NCBI RefSeq assembly: GCF_043290135.1
Contig: NC_134701.1
Coordinates: 199,540,601 to 199,604,600 of the forward strand
Direction of reading: 5' to 3'
Length of the DNA stretch: 64,000 nucleotides
Origin: Rhipicephalus microplus
Lineage: Eukaryota; Arthropoda; Arachnida; Ixodida; Ixodidae
Shown piece after piece: positions 1 to 9,331 of this stretch; within the stretch, counting starts at the first letter, position 1; each line of letters begins with the position of its first letter. Position numbers and translations under genes: made by a program. A model generated the notes under the pieces. The model saw only the letters and a program-made list of their open reading frames with translations, was not told where the DNA came from and ran no database searches.

Positions 1-43
1 ACGTCATTGAACAAAGACTCAATCGTGAGAGCTCTGCACAGCT

Positions 44-116
44 GTGCTTGTGGTGTAGCGGTTATCACATCCGCTTCACACGCGGAAGGCCTAAGGTTCA
101 ATCCCTGGCAGGCACG
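44..116 (+). tRNA. tRNA-Val(CAC)
   Basis: Loop TTCACAC gives anticodon CAC. The 5' strand of the T-stem is TAAGG, which pairs poorly with CCTGG, and the discriminator is G. Box B is GGTTCAATCCC. Probably weak. Confidence 0.7.
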
Positions 117-183
117 AGAGCATTTCTTTTTTATTAATATACGTCATTGAACAAAGACTCATTCATGAGAGCTCTGCACAGCT

Positions 184-256
184 GTGATTGTGGTGTAGTG
201 GTTATCACATCCGCCTTACACGCGGAAGGCCCCAGGTTCGATCCCTGGCACGCACA
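184..256 (+). tRNA. tRNA-Val(TAC), acceptor mismatches
   Basis: Loop CTTACAC gives TAC. The acceptor is GTGATTG/CACGCAC with two internal mismatches. D, anticodon and T stems are good. Confidence 0.7.
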
Positions 257-328
257 ATAGCACTTCTCTTTTACAGTTTCAATATACGTCATTGCACAAA
301 GGCTCATTCGTGAGACCTCTGCACAGCT

Positions 329-401
329 GTGCTTGTGGTGTAGTGGTTATTACATCCGCCTAACACGCGGAAGGCCCCAGGTTCGATCCCTGGCAGGCAC
401 A
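329..401 (+). tRNA. tRNA-Val(AAC)
   Basis: Full acceptor GTGCTTG/CAGGCAC, loop CTAACAC and T-arm CCAGG/CCTGG. The D-stem has a G-U pair from TTATTAC. It is followed by a run of seven T. Confidence 0.85.
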
Positions 402-472
402 AGAGCATTTCTTTTTTTAGTTTCAATATACGTCATTGAACAAAGACTCATTCATGAAAGCTCTGCACAGCT

Positions 473-545
473 GTGCTTGTGGTGTAGTGGTTATCACATC
501 CGCTTAACACGTGGAAAGCCCCAGGTTCGATCCCTGGCAGGCACA
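473..545 (+). tRNA. tRNA-Val(AAC), GTGGA anticodon-stem type
   Basis: Loop TTAACAC; anticodon stem TCCGC/GTGGA with one G-U pair; variable region AAGCC. This type recurs through all arrays except the last units of arrays 2 and 4. Confidence 0.82.
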
Positions 546-617
546 AGAGCACTTCTTTTTTACAGTTTCAATATACGTCATTGAACAAAGGCTGATTCGT
601 GAGAGCTCTGCACAGCC

Positions 618-690
618 GTGCTTGTGGTGTAGTGGTTATCACATCCGCCTAACACGCGGAAGGCACCAGGTTCGATCCCTGGCCGGCACA
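618..690 (+). tRNA. tRNA-Val(AAC)
   Basis: The 3' acceptor strand is CCGGCAC, giving one mismatch. The rest is canonical. The leader has CAGCCGTGC, which breaks the usual palindrome. Confidence 0.78.
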
Positions 691-761
691 AGAGCATTTC
701 TTTTTTTAGTTTCAATATACGTCATTGAACAAAGGCTCATTTGTGAGAGCTCTGCACATGT

Positions 762-834
762 GTGCTTGTGGTGTCGTGGTTATCACATCCACTTAATACG
801 CGGAAGGCGCCAGGTTCGATCTCTGGCAGGCAAA
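762..834 (+). tRNA. tRNA-like unit with AAT (Ile-type) anticodon
   Basis: Loop TTAATAC gives AAT on the Val body. The anticodon stem TCCAC/GCGGA has an A-C mismatch, box A is changed to GTGTCGTGG, and the acceptor 3' strand is CAGGCAA. Likely a pseudogene. Confidence 0.6.
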
Positions 835-906
835 AGAGCACTTCTTTTTTACAGTTTCAATATACGTCATTGAACAAAGGTTCATTCGTGAGAGCTCTGC
901 ACAGCT

Positions 907-979
907 GTGCTTGTGGTGTAGTGGTTATCACATCCACTTAATAGGCGGAAGGCCCCAGGTTCGATCCCTGGCAGGCACA
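907..979 (+). tRNA. tRNA-like unit with AAT anticodon
   Basis: Loop TTAATAG and stem TCCAC/GCGGA with a mismatch, but the acceptor, D-arm, T-arm and both promoter boxes are canonical. It is among the AAT units most likely to be transcribed. Confidence 0.62.
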
Positions 980-1044
980 AGAGCATTTTTAGTTTCAATA
1001 TACGTAATTGAACAAAGGCTCATTCGTGAGGGCTGTGCACAGCT

Positions 1045-1117
1045 GCGCTTGTGGTGTAGTGGTTATTACATCCGCCTAACACGCGGAAGGCCCCAGGTTC
1101 GATCCCTGGCAGGCACA
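1045..1117 (+). tRNA. tRNA-Val(AAC), GCGCTTG acceptor
   Basis: The C2-A71 mismatch is the only stem fault. This GCGCTTG type is the one interrupted by LINE copies 2-4. Confidence 0.78.
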
Positions 1118-1182
1118 AGAGCATTTTTAGTTTCAATATACGTAATTGAACAAAGGCTCATTCGTGAGGGCTGTGCACAGCT

Positions 1183-1255
1183 GCGCTTGTGGTGTAGTGG
1201 TTATGACATCCGCCTAACACGCGGAAGGCCCCAGGTTCGATCCCTGGCAGGTACA
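1183..1255 (+). tRNA. tRNA-Val(AAC), D-stem changed
   Basis: TTATGAC replaces TTATCAC and breaks one D-stem pair. The acceptor is GCGCTTG/CAGGTAC. Confidence 0.68.
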
Positions 1256-1322
1256 AGAGCATTTTTTTAGTTTCAATATACGTCATTGAACAAAGACTCA
1301 TTCATGAGAGCTCTGCACAGCT

Positions 1323-1395
1323 GTGCTTGTGGTGTAGTGGTTATCACATCCGCTTAACACGTGGAAATCCCCAGGTTCGATCCCTGGCAGGCACA
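1323..1395 (+). tRNA. tRNA-Val(AAC), GTGGA type
   Basis: Like the unit at 473, but with variable region AATCC. Confidence 0.8.
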
Positions 1396-1467
1396 AGAGC
1401 ACTTCTTTTTTACAGTTTCAATCTACGCAATTGAACAAAGGCTCATTCGTGAGAGCTCTGAACAGCT

Positions 1468-1540
1468 GTGCTTGTGGTGTAGTGGTTATCACATCCGCCT
1501 AACACGCAGAAGGCCCCAGGTTCGATCCCTGGCAGGCACA
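1468..1540 (+). tRNA. tRNA-Val(AAC), GCAGA anticodon stem
   Basis: Anticodon stem TCCGC/GCAGA with a C-A mismatch. The leader reads GAACAGCTGTGC in place of GCACAGCTGTGC. Confidence 0.75.
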
Positions 1541-1611
1541 ATAGCGTTTCTTTTTTTAGTTTCAATATACGTCATTGAACAAATACTCATTCATGAGAGC
1601 TCTGCACAGCT

Positions 1612-1683
1612 GTGCTTGTGGTGTAGTGGTTATCACATCCGCTTCACACGCGGAAGGCCCCAGGTTCGATTCCTGTTGGCACA
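1612..1683 (+). tRNA. tRNA-Val(CAC), 72 nt with shortened 3' acceptor
   Basis: Loop TTCACAC. After box B it reads CCTGTTGGCACA, one base short, so the T-stem and acceptor junction are damaged. Related units at 8682, 10707 and 14028 read CCTGTAGGCACA. Confidence 0.62.
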
Positions 1684-1753
1684 GGAGCATTTATTTTTTA
1701 ATTTCAATATACGTCATTGAACAAAGACTCATTCATGAGAGCTCTGCACAGCC

Positions 1754-1826
1754 GTGCTTGTGGTGTAGTGGTTATCACATCCGCCTAACACGCGGAAGGC
1801 ACCAGGTTCGATCCCTGGCAGGCACA
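1754..1826 (+). tRNA. tRNA-Val(AAC)
   Basis: All four stems pair. Variable region and T-stem read AGGCA CCAGG. Confidence 0.83.
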
Positions 1827-1898
1827 AGAGCATTTCTTTTTTTTAGTTTCAATATACGTCATTGAACAAAGGCTCATTCGTGAGAGCTCTGCACATGT

Positions 1899-1971
1899 GT
1901 GCTTGTGGTGTAGTGGTTATCACATCCACTTAATACGCGGAAGGCGCCAGGTTCGATCTCTGGCAGGCACA
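1899..1971 (+). tRNA. tRNA-like unit with AAT anticodon
   Basis: Stem TCCAC/GCGGA is mismatched and the T-stem is CCAGG/TCTGG-like. The leader is the CACATGTGTGC variant common to several AAT units. Confidence 0.6.
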
Positions 1972-2043
1972 AGAGCACTTCCTTTTTACAGTTTCAATAT
2001 ACGTCATTGAACAAAGGTTCATTCGTGAGAGCTCTGCACAGCC

Positions 2044-2116
2044 GTGCTTGTGGTGTAGCGGTTATCACATCCGCCTAACACGCGGAAGGCCCCAGGTTCG
2101 ATCCCTGGCAGGCACA
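2044..2116 (+). tRNA. tRNA-Val(AAC), box A with C
   Basis: All stems pair. D-loop AGCGG gives box A TGGTGTAGCGG, a frequent variant across the arrays. Confidence 0.84.
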
Positions 2117-2189
2117 AGAGCACTTCTTTTTTTACAGTTTCAATATACGTCATTGAACAAAGACTCAATAGTGAGAGCTCTGCACAGCT

Positions 2190-2262
2190 GTGCTTGTGGT
2201 GTAGTGGTTATCACATCCGCTTCACACGCGGAAGGCCCCAGGTTCAATCCCTGGCAAGCACA
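2190..2262 (+). tRNA. tRNA-Val(CAC)
   Basis: Loop TTCACAC. The acceptor 3' strand is CAAGCAC, leaving one mismatch, and box B is GGTTCAATCCC. Confidence 0.75.
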
Positions 2263-2333
2263 AGAGCATTTCTTTTTTTAATTTCAATATACGTCAGTGA
2301 ACAAAGACTCAATCATGAGAGCTCTGCACAGCT

Positions 2334-2406
2334 GTGCTTGAGGTGTAGTGGTTATCACATCCGCCTTACACGCGGAAGGCCCCAGGTTCGATCCCTGGCA
2401 GACTCA
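2334..2406 (+). tRNA. tRNA-Val(TAC), acceptor changed
   Basis: Position 8 region reads AG in place of TG, and the acceptor 3' strand is CAGACTC, with two mismatches. Confidence 0.68.
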
Positions 2407-2478
2407 AGAGCACTTCTCTTTTACAGTTTCAATATACGTCATTGCACAAAGGCTCATTCGTGAGACCTGTGCACAGCT

Positions 2479-2550
2479 GTGCTTGTGGTGTAGCGGTTAT
2501 CACATCCGCCTAACACGCACAAGGCACAGGTTCGATCCCTGGCAGGCACA
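2479..2550 (+). tRNA. tRNA-Val(AAC), 72 nt with short variable region
   Basis: AAGGCACAGG replaces AAGGCCCCAGG, a one-base deletion in the variable region and T-stem. Anticodon stem TCCGC/GCACA has mismatches. Confidence 0.66.
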
Positions 2551-2607
2551 AGAGCACTTCTTTTTTTACAGTTTCAATATACGTCATTGAACAAAGACTC
2601 AATCGTG

Positions 2608-2627
2608 AGAGCTCTGCACAGCTGTGC
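2608..2627 (+). repeat. Abutting palindromes at the tRNA 5' end (reference unit)
   Basis: AGAGCTCT (2608-2615) is followed directly by the 12-bp perfect palindrome GCACAGCTGTGC (2616-2627), whose last four bases are tRNA nt 1-4. The pair is present before most units. The inferred LINE bottom-strand nick falls between tRNA nt 2 and 3, inside the palindrome. Confidence 0.8.
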
Positions 2628-2696
2628 TTGTGGTGTAGTGGTTATCACATCCGCCTAACACGCGGAAGGCCCCAGGTTCGATCCCTGGCAGGCACA
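2624..2696 (+). tRNA. tRNA-Val(AAC), canonical reference unit
   Basis: Every stem pairs: acceptor GTGCTTG/CAGGCAC, anticodon stem TCCGC/GCGGA, T-stem CCAGG/CCTGG. The anticodon is at 2657-2659 after T33. Box A is TGGTGTAGTGG and box B GGTTCGATCCC. Its trailer is TTTCTTTCTTTA, without a run of four T, so termination may be weak. Confidence 0.9.
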
Positions 2697-2768
2697 AGAG
2701 CGTTTCTTTCTTTACAGTTTCAATATACTTCATTGAACAAAGACTCCTTCGTGTCACTTTGCGCAGCT

Positions 2769-2841
2769 GTGCTTGTGGTGTAGCGGTTATCACATCCGCC
2801 TAACACGCAGAAGGCCCCAGGTTCGATACCTGGCAGACACA
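2769..2841 (+). tRNA. tRNA-Val(AAC), weak trailer
   Basis: Acceptor 3' strand CAGACAC gives one mismatch and the anticodon stem is GCAGA. The leader TGTCACTTTGCGCAGCT is a distinct spacer type. The trailer TTTCTTTACTTAG has no T4 run. Confidence 0.74.
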
Positions 2842-2912
2842 AGAGCATTTCTTTACTTAGTTTCAATATACGTCATTGAACAAAGACTCATTCATGAGAG
2901 CTCTGCACAGCT

Positions 2913-2985
2913 GTGTTTGTGGTGTAGTGGTTATCACATGCGCTTTACACGCGGAAGGCCCCAGGTCCGATCTCTGGCAGGCACT
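2913..2985 (+). tRNA. tRNA-Val(TAC), GTGTTTG type
   Basis: Loop TTTACAC; anticodon stem TGCGC/GCGGA is mismatched; box B is GGTCCGATCTC and the discriminator is T. Doubtful function. Confidence 0.62.
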
Positions 2986-3057
2986 AGAGCACTTCTTTTT
3001 TACAGTTTCAATATACGTCATTGAAGAAAGACTCATTCGTGAGAGCTCTGCACAGCT

Positions 3058-3130
3058 GTGCTTGTGGTGTAGTGGTTATCACATCCGCTTTACGCGCGGA
3101 AGGCACCAGGTTGGATCCCTGGCAGGAACG
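3058..3130 (+). tRNA. tRNA-Val(TAC), CAGGAAC acceptor
   Basis: Loop TTTACGC. Box B is GGTTGGATCCC with the invariant C changed to G, and the discriminator is G. Likely poor Pol III recognition. Confidence 0.62.
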
Positions 3131-3210
3131 AGAGCATTTCTTTTTTTACAGTTTCCATATACGTCTTTGAACAAAGACTCATTCGTGAGAGCTCTGCACA
3201 GCTGTGCTTG

Positions 3211-3221
3211 TGGTGTAGTGG
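3211..3221 (+). promoter_or_regulatory. Pol III box A (reference unit)
   Basis: TGGTGTAGTGG fits the tRNA box A consensus. The same element is present in most units, with AGCGG as a common variant. The LINE cuts the top strand inside it, after tRNA nt 16. Confidence 0.85.
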
Positions 3222-3254
3222 TTATCACATCCGCCTTACACGCGGAAGGCCCCA

Positions 3255-3265
3255 GGTTCGATCCC
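3255..3265 (+). promoter_or_regulatory. Pol III box B (reference unit)
   Basis: GGTTCGATCCC fits the box B consensus. Frequent variants in the arrays are GGTTCAATCCC, GGTTGGATCCC and GGTCCGATCTC. Confidence 0.85.
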
Positions 3266-3286
3266 TGGCAGGCACAAGAGCACTTC

Positions 3287-3292
3287 TTTTTT
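3287..3292 (+). terminator. Pol III T-run terminator (reference unit)
   Basis: Six T lie ten bases after the discriminator of the unit at 3204. Most units have 4-8 T here; some classes have interrupted runs. Confidence 0.8.
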
Positions 3293-3348
3293 ACAGTTTA
3301 AATATACGTCATTGAACAAAGGCTGATTCGTGAGGGCTCTGCACAGCT

Positions 3349-3421
3349 GTGCTTGTGGTGTAGCGGTTATCACATCAGCCTAACACGCGGAAGGCCTCAG
3401 GTTCGATCCCTGACAGTCACA
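3349..3421 (+). tRNA. tRNA-Val(AAC), stem changes
   Basis: Anticodon stem TCAGC/GCGGA has a mismatch. T-stem TCAGG/CCTGA is compensated, a co-varying pair seen in several units. Confidence 0.72.
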
Positions 3422-3493
3422 AGAGCACTTCTTTTTTACAGTTTCAATATACGTAATTGAACAAAGGCTCATTCGTGAGAGCTCTGCACATGT

Positions 3494-3566
3494 GTGCTTG
3501 TGGTGTAGTGGTTATCACATCCGCCTTACACCCGGAAGGCGCCAGGTTCGATCTCTGGCAGGCACA
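3494..3566 (+). tRNA. tRNA-Val(TAC), closing-pair mismatch
   Basis: Anticodon stem TCCGC/CCGGA has C-C next to the loop. T-stem 3' strand reads TCTGG. Confidence 0.68.
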
Positions 3567-3638
3567 AGAGCACTTCTCTTTTACAGTTTCAATATACGTC
3601 ATTGCACAAAGGCTCATTCGTGAGACCTCTGCACAGCT

Positions 3639-3711
3639 GTGCTTGTGGTGTAGCGGTGATCACATCCGCCTAACACGCGGAAGGCCCCAGGTTCGATCCC
3701 TGGCAGGCACA
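3639..3711 (+). tRNA. tRNA-Val(AAC), D-loop variant
   Basis: D-arm reads GCGGTGATCAC in place of GTGGTTATCAC. Other stems are canonical. Confidence 0.78.
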
Positions 3712-3782
3712 AGAGCGTTTCTTTTTTTAGTTTCAATATACGTCATTGAACAAAGACTAATTCATGAGAGCTCTGCACAGCT

Positions 3783-3855
3783 GTGCTTGTGGTGTAGTGG
3801 TTATCACATCCGCTTAACACGTGGAAAGCCCCAGGTTCGATCCCTGGCAGGCACA
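3783..3855 (+). tRNA. tRNA-Val(AAC), GTGGA type
   Basis: Same body as the unit at 473; it opens the part of the array shared with 6376. Confidence 0.82.
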
Positions 3856-3927
3856 AGAGCACTTCTTTTTTACAGTTTCAATATACGCAATTGAACAAAG
3901 GCTCATTCGTGAGAGCTCTGAACAGCT

Positions 3928-4000
3928 GTGCTTGTGGTGTAGTGGTTATCACATCCGCCTAACACGCAGAAGGCCCCAGGTTCGATCCGTTGCAGGCACA
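3928..4000 (+). tRNA. tRNA-Val(AAC), damaged T-stem
   Basis: T-stem CCAGG/CGTTG has several mismatches. Box B is GGTTCGATCCG. The unit recurs at 6521, 29673, 30396 and elsewhere. Confidence 0.65.
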
Positions 4001-4072
4001 AGCGCACTTCTTTTTCACAGTTTCAATATACTTCATTGAACAACGACTCATTTGTGAGAGCTCTGCTCAACT

Positions 4073-4145
4073 GTCCTTGTGGTGTAGTGGTTATCACATC
4101 CGCCTAACACGCGGAAGGCCCCAGGTTCGATCCCTGGCAGGCACA
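4073..4145 (+). tRNA. tRNA-Val(AAC), GTCCTTG acceptor
   Basis: C3 with C70 gives one acceptor mismatch. The leader CTCAACTGTCC is unusual. Other stems are canonical. Confidence 0.74.
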
Positions 4146-4215
4146 AGAGCATTTCTTTTTTATTTTCAATATAGGTCATTGAACAAAGACTCATTGATGA
4201 GAGCTCTGCACAGCT

Positions 4216-4288
4216 GTGCTTGTGGTGTAGTGGTTATCACATCCACTTAATACGCGAAAGTCCCCAGGTTCGATCTCTGGCAGGCACA
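4216..4288 (+). tRNA. tRNA-like unit with AAT anticodon
   Basis: Stem TCCAC/GCGAA has more than one mismatch, and T-stem 3' strand TCTGG. Likely a pseudogene. Confidence 0.58.
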
Positions 4289-4360
4289 ACAGCACTTCCT
4301 TTTTACACTTTCAATATACGTCATTTAACAAAGGTTCATTCGTGAGAGCTCTGCACAGCT

Positions 4361-4433
4361 GTGCTTGTGGTGTAGCGGTTATCACATCCGCCTAACACGC
4401 GGAAGGCCCCAGGTTCGATCCCTGGCAGGCACA
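4361..4433 (+). tRNA. tRNA-Val(AAC)
   Basis: All stems pair; box A has the AGCGG variant. The trailer is TTCTGTTTTTAC. Confidence 0.84.
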
Positions 4434-7400
4434 AGAGCACTTCTGTTTTTACAGTTTCAATATACGTCATTGAACAAAGACTCAATCGTGAGAGCTCTGC
4501 ACAGCTGTGCTTGTGGTGTAGCGGTTATCACATCCGCTTCACACGCGGAAGGCCTAAGGTTCAATCCCTGGCAGGCACGAGAGCATTTCTTTTTTATTAA
4601 TATACGTCATTGAACAAAGACTCATTCATGAGAGCTCTGCACAGCTGTGATTGTGGTGTAGTGGTTATCACATCCGCCTTACACGCGGAAGGCCCCAGGT
4701 TCGATCCCTGGCACGCACAAGAGCACTTCTCTTTTACAGTTTCAATATACGTCATTGCACAAAGGCTCATTCGTGAGACCTCTGCACAGCTGTGCTTGTG
4801 GTGTAGTGGTTATTACATCCGCCTAACACGCGGAAGGCCCCAGGTTCGATCCCTGGCAGGCACAAGAGCATTTCTTTTTTTAGTTTCAATATACGTCATT
4901 GAACAAAGACTCATTCATGAAAGCTCTGCACAGCTGTGCTTGTGGTGTAGTGGTTATCACATCCGCTTAACACGTGGAAAGCCCCAGGTTCGATCCCTGG
5001 CAGGCACAAGAGCACTTCTTTTTTACAGTTTCAATATACGTCATTGAACAAAGGCTGATTCGTGAGAGCTCTGCACAGCCGTGCTTGTGGTGTAGTGGTT
5101 ATCACATCCGCCTAACACGCGGAAGGCACCAGGTTCGATCCCTGGCCGGCACAAGAGCATTTCTTTTTTTAGTTTCAATATACGTCATTGAACAAAGGCT
5201 CATTTGTGAGAGCTCTGCACATGTGTGCTTGTGGTGTCGTGGTTATCACATCCACTTAATACGCGGAAGGCGCCAGGTTCGATCTCTGGCAGGCAAAAGA
5301 GCACTTCTTTTTTACAGTTTCAATATACGTCATTGAACAAAGGTTCATTCGTGAGAGCTCTGCACAGCTGTGCTTGTGGTGTAGTGGTTATCACATCCAC
5401 TTAATACGCGGAAGGCCCCAGGTTCGATCCCTGGCAGGCACAAGAGCGTTTCTTTTTTTTAGTTTCAATATACGTCATTGAACAAAGACTCATTCATGAG
5501 AGCTCTGCACAGCTGTGCTTGTGGTGTAGTGGTTATCACATCCGCTTAACACGCGGAAGGCCCCAGGTTCGATCCCTGGCAGGTACAAGAGCATTTTTTA
5601 GTTTCAATATACGTAATTGAACAAAGGCTCATTCGTGAGGGCTGTGCACAGCTGCGCTTGTGGTGTAGTGGTTATTACATCCGCCTAACACGCGGAAGGC
5701 CCCAGGTTCGATCCCTGGCAGGCACAAGAGCATTTATTTTTTTAGTTTCAATATACGTCATTGAACAAAGACTCATTCATGAGAGCTCTGCACAGCTGTG
5801 CTTGTGGTGTAGTGGTTATCACATCCGCTTAACACGTGGAAAGCCCCAGGTTCGATCCCTGGCAGGCACAAGAGCACTTCTTTTTTACAGTTTCAATATA
5901 CGCAATTGAACAAAGGCTCATTCGTGAGAGCTCTGAACAGCTGTGCTTGTGGTGTAGTGGTTATCACATCCGCCTAACACGCGGAAGGCACCAGGTTCGA
6001 TCCCTGGCCGGCACAAGAGCATTTCTTTTTTTAGTTTCAATATACGTCATTGAACAAAGGCTCATTTGTGAGAGCTCTGCACATGTGTGCTTGTGGTGTC
6101 GTGGTTATCACATCCACTTAATACGCGGAAGGCGCCAGGTTCGATCTCTGGCAGGCAAAAGAGCACTTCTTTTTTACAGTTTCAATATACGTCATTGAAC
6201 AAAGGTTCATTCGTGAGAGCTCTGCACAGCTGTGCTTGTGGTGTAGTGGTTATCACATCCGCCTAACACGCGGAAGGCCCCAGGTTCGATCCCTGGCAGG
6301 CACAAGAGCGTTTCTTTTTTTAGTTTCAATATACGTCATTGAACAAAGACTAATTCATGAGAGCTCTGCACAGCTGTGCTTGTGGTGTAGTGGTTATCAC
6401 ATCCGCTTAACACGTGGAAAGCCCCAGGTTCGATCCCTGGCAGGCACAAGAGCACTTCTTTTTTACAGTTTCAATATACGCAATTGAACAAAGGCTCATT
6501 CGTGAGAGCTCTGAACAGCTGTGCTTGTGGTGTAGTGGTTATCACATCCGCCTAACACGCAGAAGGCCCCAGGTTCGATCCGTTGCAGGCACAAGCGCAC
6601 TTCTTTTTCACAGTTTCAATATACTTCATTGAACAACGACTCATTTGTGAGAGCTCTGCTCAACTGTCCTTGTGGTGTAGTGGTTATCACATCCGCCTAA
6701 CACGCGGAAGGCCCCAGGTTCGATCCCTGGCAGGCACAAGAGCATTTCTTTTTTATTTTCAATATAGGTCATTGAACAAAGACTCATTGATGAGAGCTCT
6801 GCACAGCTGTGCTTGTGGTGTAGTGGTTATCACATCCACTTAATACGCGAAAGTCCCCAGGTTCGATCTCTGGCAGGCACAACAGCACTTCCTTTTTACA
6901 CTTTCAATATACGTCATTTAACAAAGGTTCATTCGTGAGAGCTCTGCACAGCTGTGCTTGTGGTGTAGCGGTTATCACATCCGCCTAACACGCGGAAGGC
7001 CCCAGGTTCGATCCCTGGCAGGCACAAGAGCACTTCTGTTTTTACAGTTTCAATATACGTCATTGAACAAAGACTCAATCGTGAGAGCTCTGCACAGCTG
7101 TGCTTGTGGTGTAGCGGTTATCACATCCGCTTCACACGCGGAAGGCCTAAGGTTCAATCCCTGGCAGGCACGAGAGCATTTCTTTTTTATTAATATACGT
7201 CATTGAACAAAGACTCATTCATGAGAGCTCTGCACAGCTGTGATTGTGGTGTAGTGGTTATCACATCCGCCTTACACGCGGAAGGCCCCAGGTTCGATCC
7301 CTGGCACGCACAAGAGCACTTCTCTTTTACAGTTTCAATATACGTCATTGCACAAAGGCTCATTCGTGAGACCTCTGCACAGCTGTGCTTGTGGTGTAGT

Positions 7401-9258
7401 GGTTATTACATCCGCCTAACACGCGGAAGGCCCCAGGTTCGATCCCTGGCAGGCACAAGAGCATTTCTTTTTTTAGTTTCAATATACGTCATTGAACAAA
7501 GACTCATTCATGAAAGCTCTGCACAGCTGTGCTTGTGGTGTAGTGGTTATCACATCCGCTTAACACGTGGAAAGCCCCAGGTTCGATCCCTGGCAGGCAC
7601 AAGAGCACTTCTTTTTTACAGTTTCAATATACGTCATTGAACAAAGGCTGATTCGTGAGAGCTCTGCACAGCCGTGCTTGTGGTGTAGTGGTTATCACAT
7701 CCGCCTAACACGCGGAAGGCACCAGGTTCGATCCCTGGCCGGCACAAGAGCATTTCTTTTTTTAGTTTCAATATACGTCATTGAACAAAGGCTCATTTGT
7801 GAGAGCTCTGCACATGTGTGCTTGTGGTGTCGTGGTTATCACATCCACTTAATACGCGGAAGGCGCCAGGTTCGATCTCTGGCAGGCAAAAGAGCACTTC
7901 TTTTTTACAGTTTCAATATACGTCATTGAACAAAGGTTCATTCGTGAGAGCTCTGCACAGCTGTGCTTGTGGTGTAGTGGTTATCACATCCACTTAATAC
8001 GCGGAAGGCCCCAGGTTCGATCCCTGGCAGGCACAAGAGCGTTTCTTTTTTTTAGTTTCAATATACGTCATTGAACAAAGACTCATTCATGAGAGCTCTG
8101 CACAGCTGTGCTTGTGGTGTAGTGGTTATCACATCCGCTTAACACGCGGAAGGCCCCAGGTTCGATCCCTGGCAGGTACAAGAGCATTTTTTAGTTTCAA
8201 TATACGTAATTGAACAAAGGCTCATTCGTGAGGGCTGTGCACAGCTGCGCTTGTGGTGTAGTGGTTATTACATCCGCCTAACACGCGGAAGGCCCCAGGT
8301 TCGATCCCTGGCAGGCACAAGAGCATTTATTTTTTTAGTTTCAATATACGTCATTGAACAAAGACTCATTCATGAGAGCTCTGCACAGCTGTGCTTGTGG
8401 TGTAGTGGTTATCACATCCGCTTAACACGTGGAAAGCCCCAGGTTCGATCCCTGGCAGGCACAAGAGCACTTCTTTTTTACAGTTTCAATATACGCAATT
8501 GAACAAAGGCTCATTCGTGAGAGCTCTGAACAGCTGTGCTTGTGGTGTAGTGGTTATCACATCCGCTTAACACGCAGAAGGCCCCAGGTTCGATCCCTGG
8601 CAGGCACAAGAGCGTTTCTTTTTTTTTAGTTTCAATATACGTCATTGAACAAAGACTCATTCATGAGAGCTCTGCACAGCTGTGCTTGTGGTGTAGTGGT
8701 TATCACATCCGCTTCACACGCGGAAGGCCCCAGGTTCGATTCCTGTAGGCACAGGAGCATTTATTTTTTAATTTCAATATACGTCATTGAACAAAGACTC
8801 ATTCATGAGAGCTCTGCACAGCCGTGCTTGTGGTGTAGTGGTTATCACATCCGCCTAACACGCGGAAGGCACCAGGTTCGATCCCTGGCAGGCACAAGAG
8901 CATTTCTTTTTTTAGTTTCAATATACGTCATTGAACAAAGGCTCATTCGTGAGAGCTCTGCACATGTGTGCTTGTGGTGTAGTGGTTATCACATCCACTT
9001 AATACGCGGAAGGCGCCAGGTTCGATCTCTGGCAGGCACAAGAGCACTTCCTTTTTACAGTTTCAATATACGTCATCGAACAAAGGTTCATTCGTTAGAG
9101 CTCTGCACAGCCGTGCTTGTGGTGTAGCGGTTATCACATCCGCCTAACACGCAGAAGGCCCCAGGTTCGATCCCTGGCAGGCACAAGAGCACTTCTTTTT
9201 TTACAGTTTCAATATACGTCATTGAACAAAGACTCAATAGTGAGAGCTCTGCACAGCT

Positions 9259-9331
9259 GTGCTTGTGGTGTAGTGGTTATCACATGCGCTTCACACGCGG
9301 AAGGCCCCAGGTTCAATCCCTGGCAGGCACA
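9259..9331 (+). tRNA. tRNA-Val(CAC), full 73 nt
   Basis: Full-length CAC unit with intact acceptor GTGCTTG/CAGGCAC. Anticodon stem TGCGC/GCGGA has one mismatch. It recurs at 14605. Confidence 0.76.

Larger units (their letters stand above)
3204..3276 (+). tRNA. tRNA-Val(TAC), canonical reference unit
   Basis: All stems pair and the loop is CTTACAC. It differs from the AAC reference only at the wobble base. Six T follow at 3287-3292. Confidence 0.9.
3639..8608 (+). repeat. 2593-bp higher-order repeat, two head-to-tail copies
   Basis: An 18-unit block starting at 3639 recurs from 6232. Unit order and private variants match, including GTCCTTG starts (4073/6666), GTGATTG starts (4647/7240) and AAT units (4216/6809, 5225/7818, 5370/7963). 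The second copy follows the first directly. Its last clear unit is 8536, which differs slightly. The window start (44 to about 980) also matches 4507 onward. Confidence 0.85.

Noticed and set aside
333..584. Open frames of 60-190 codons through the tRNA arrays, reading WCSGYHIRLTRG and similar
   Set aside because: They start at TTG or ATG inside tRNA bodies, repeat with every unit and depend on tRNA sequence. They are by-products of a stop-poor structural RNA repeat.
2599..2793. Minus-strand open frames reading ITATPQAQ and CLPGIEPGAF
   Set aside because: They are antisense readings of tRNA bodies that recur with the repeat, with no independent coding signal.
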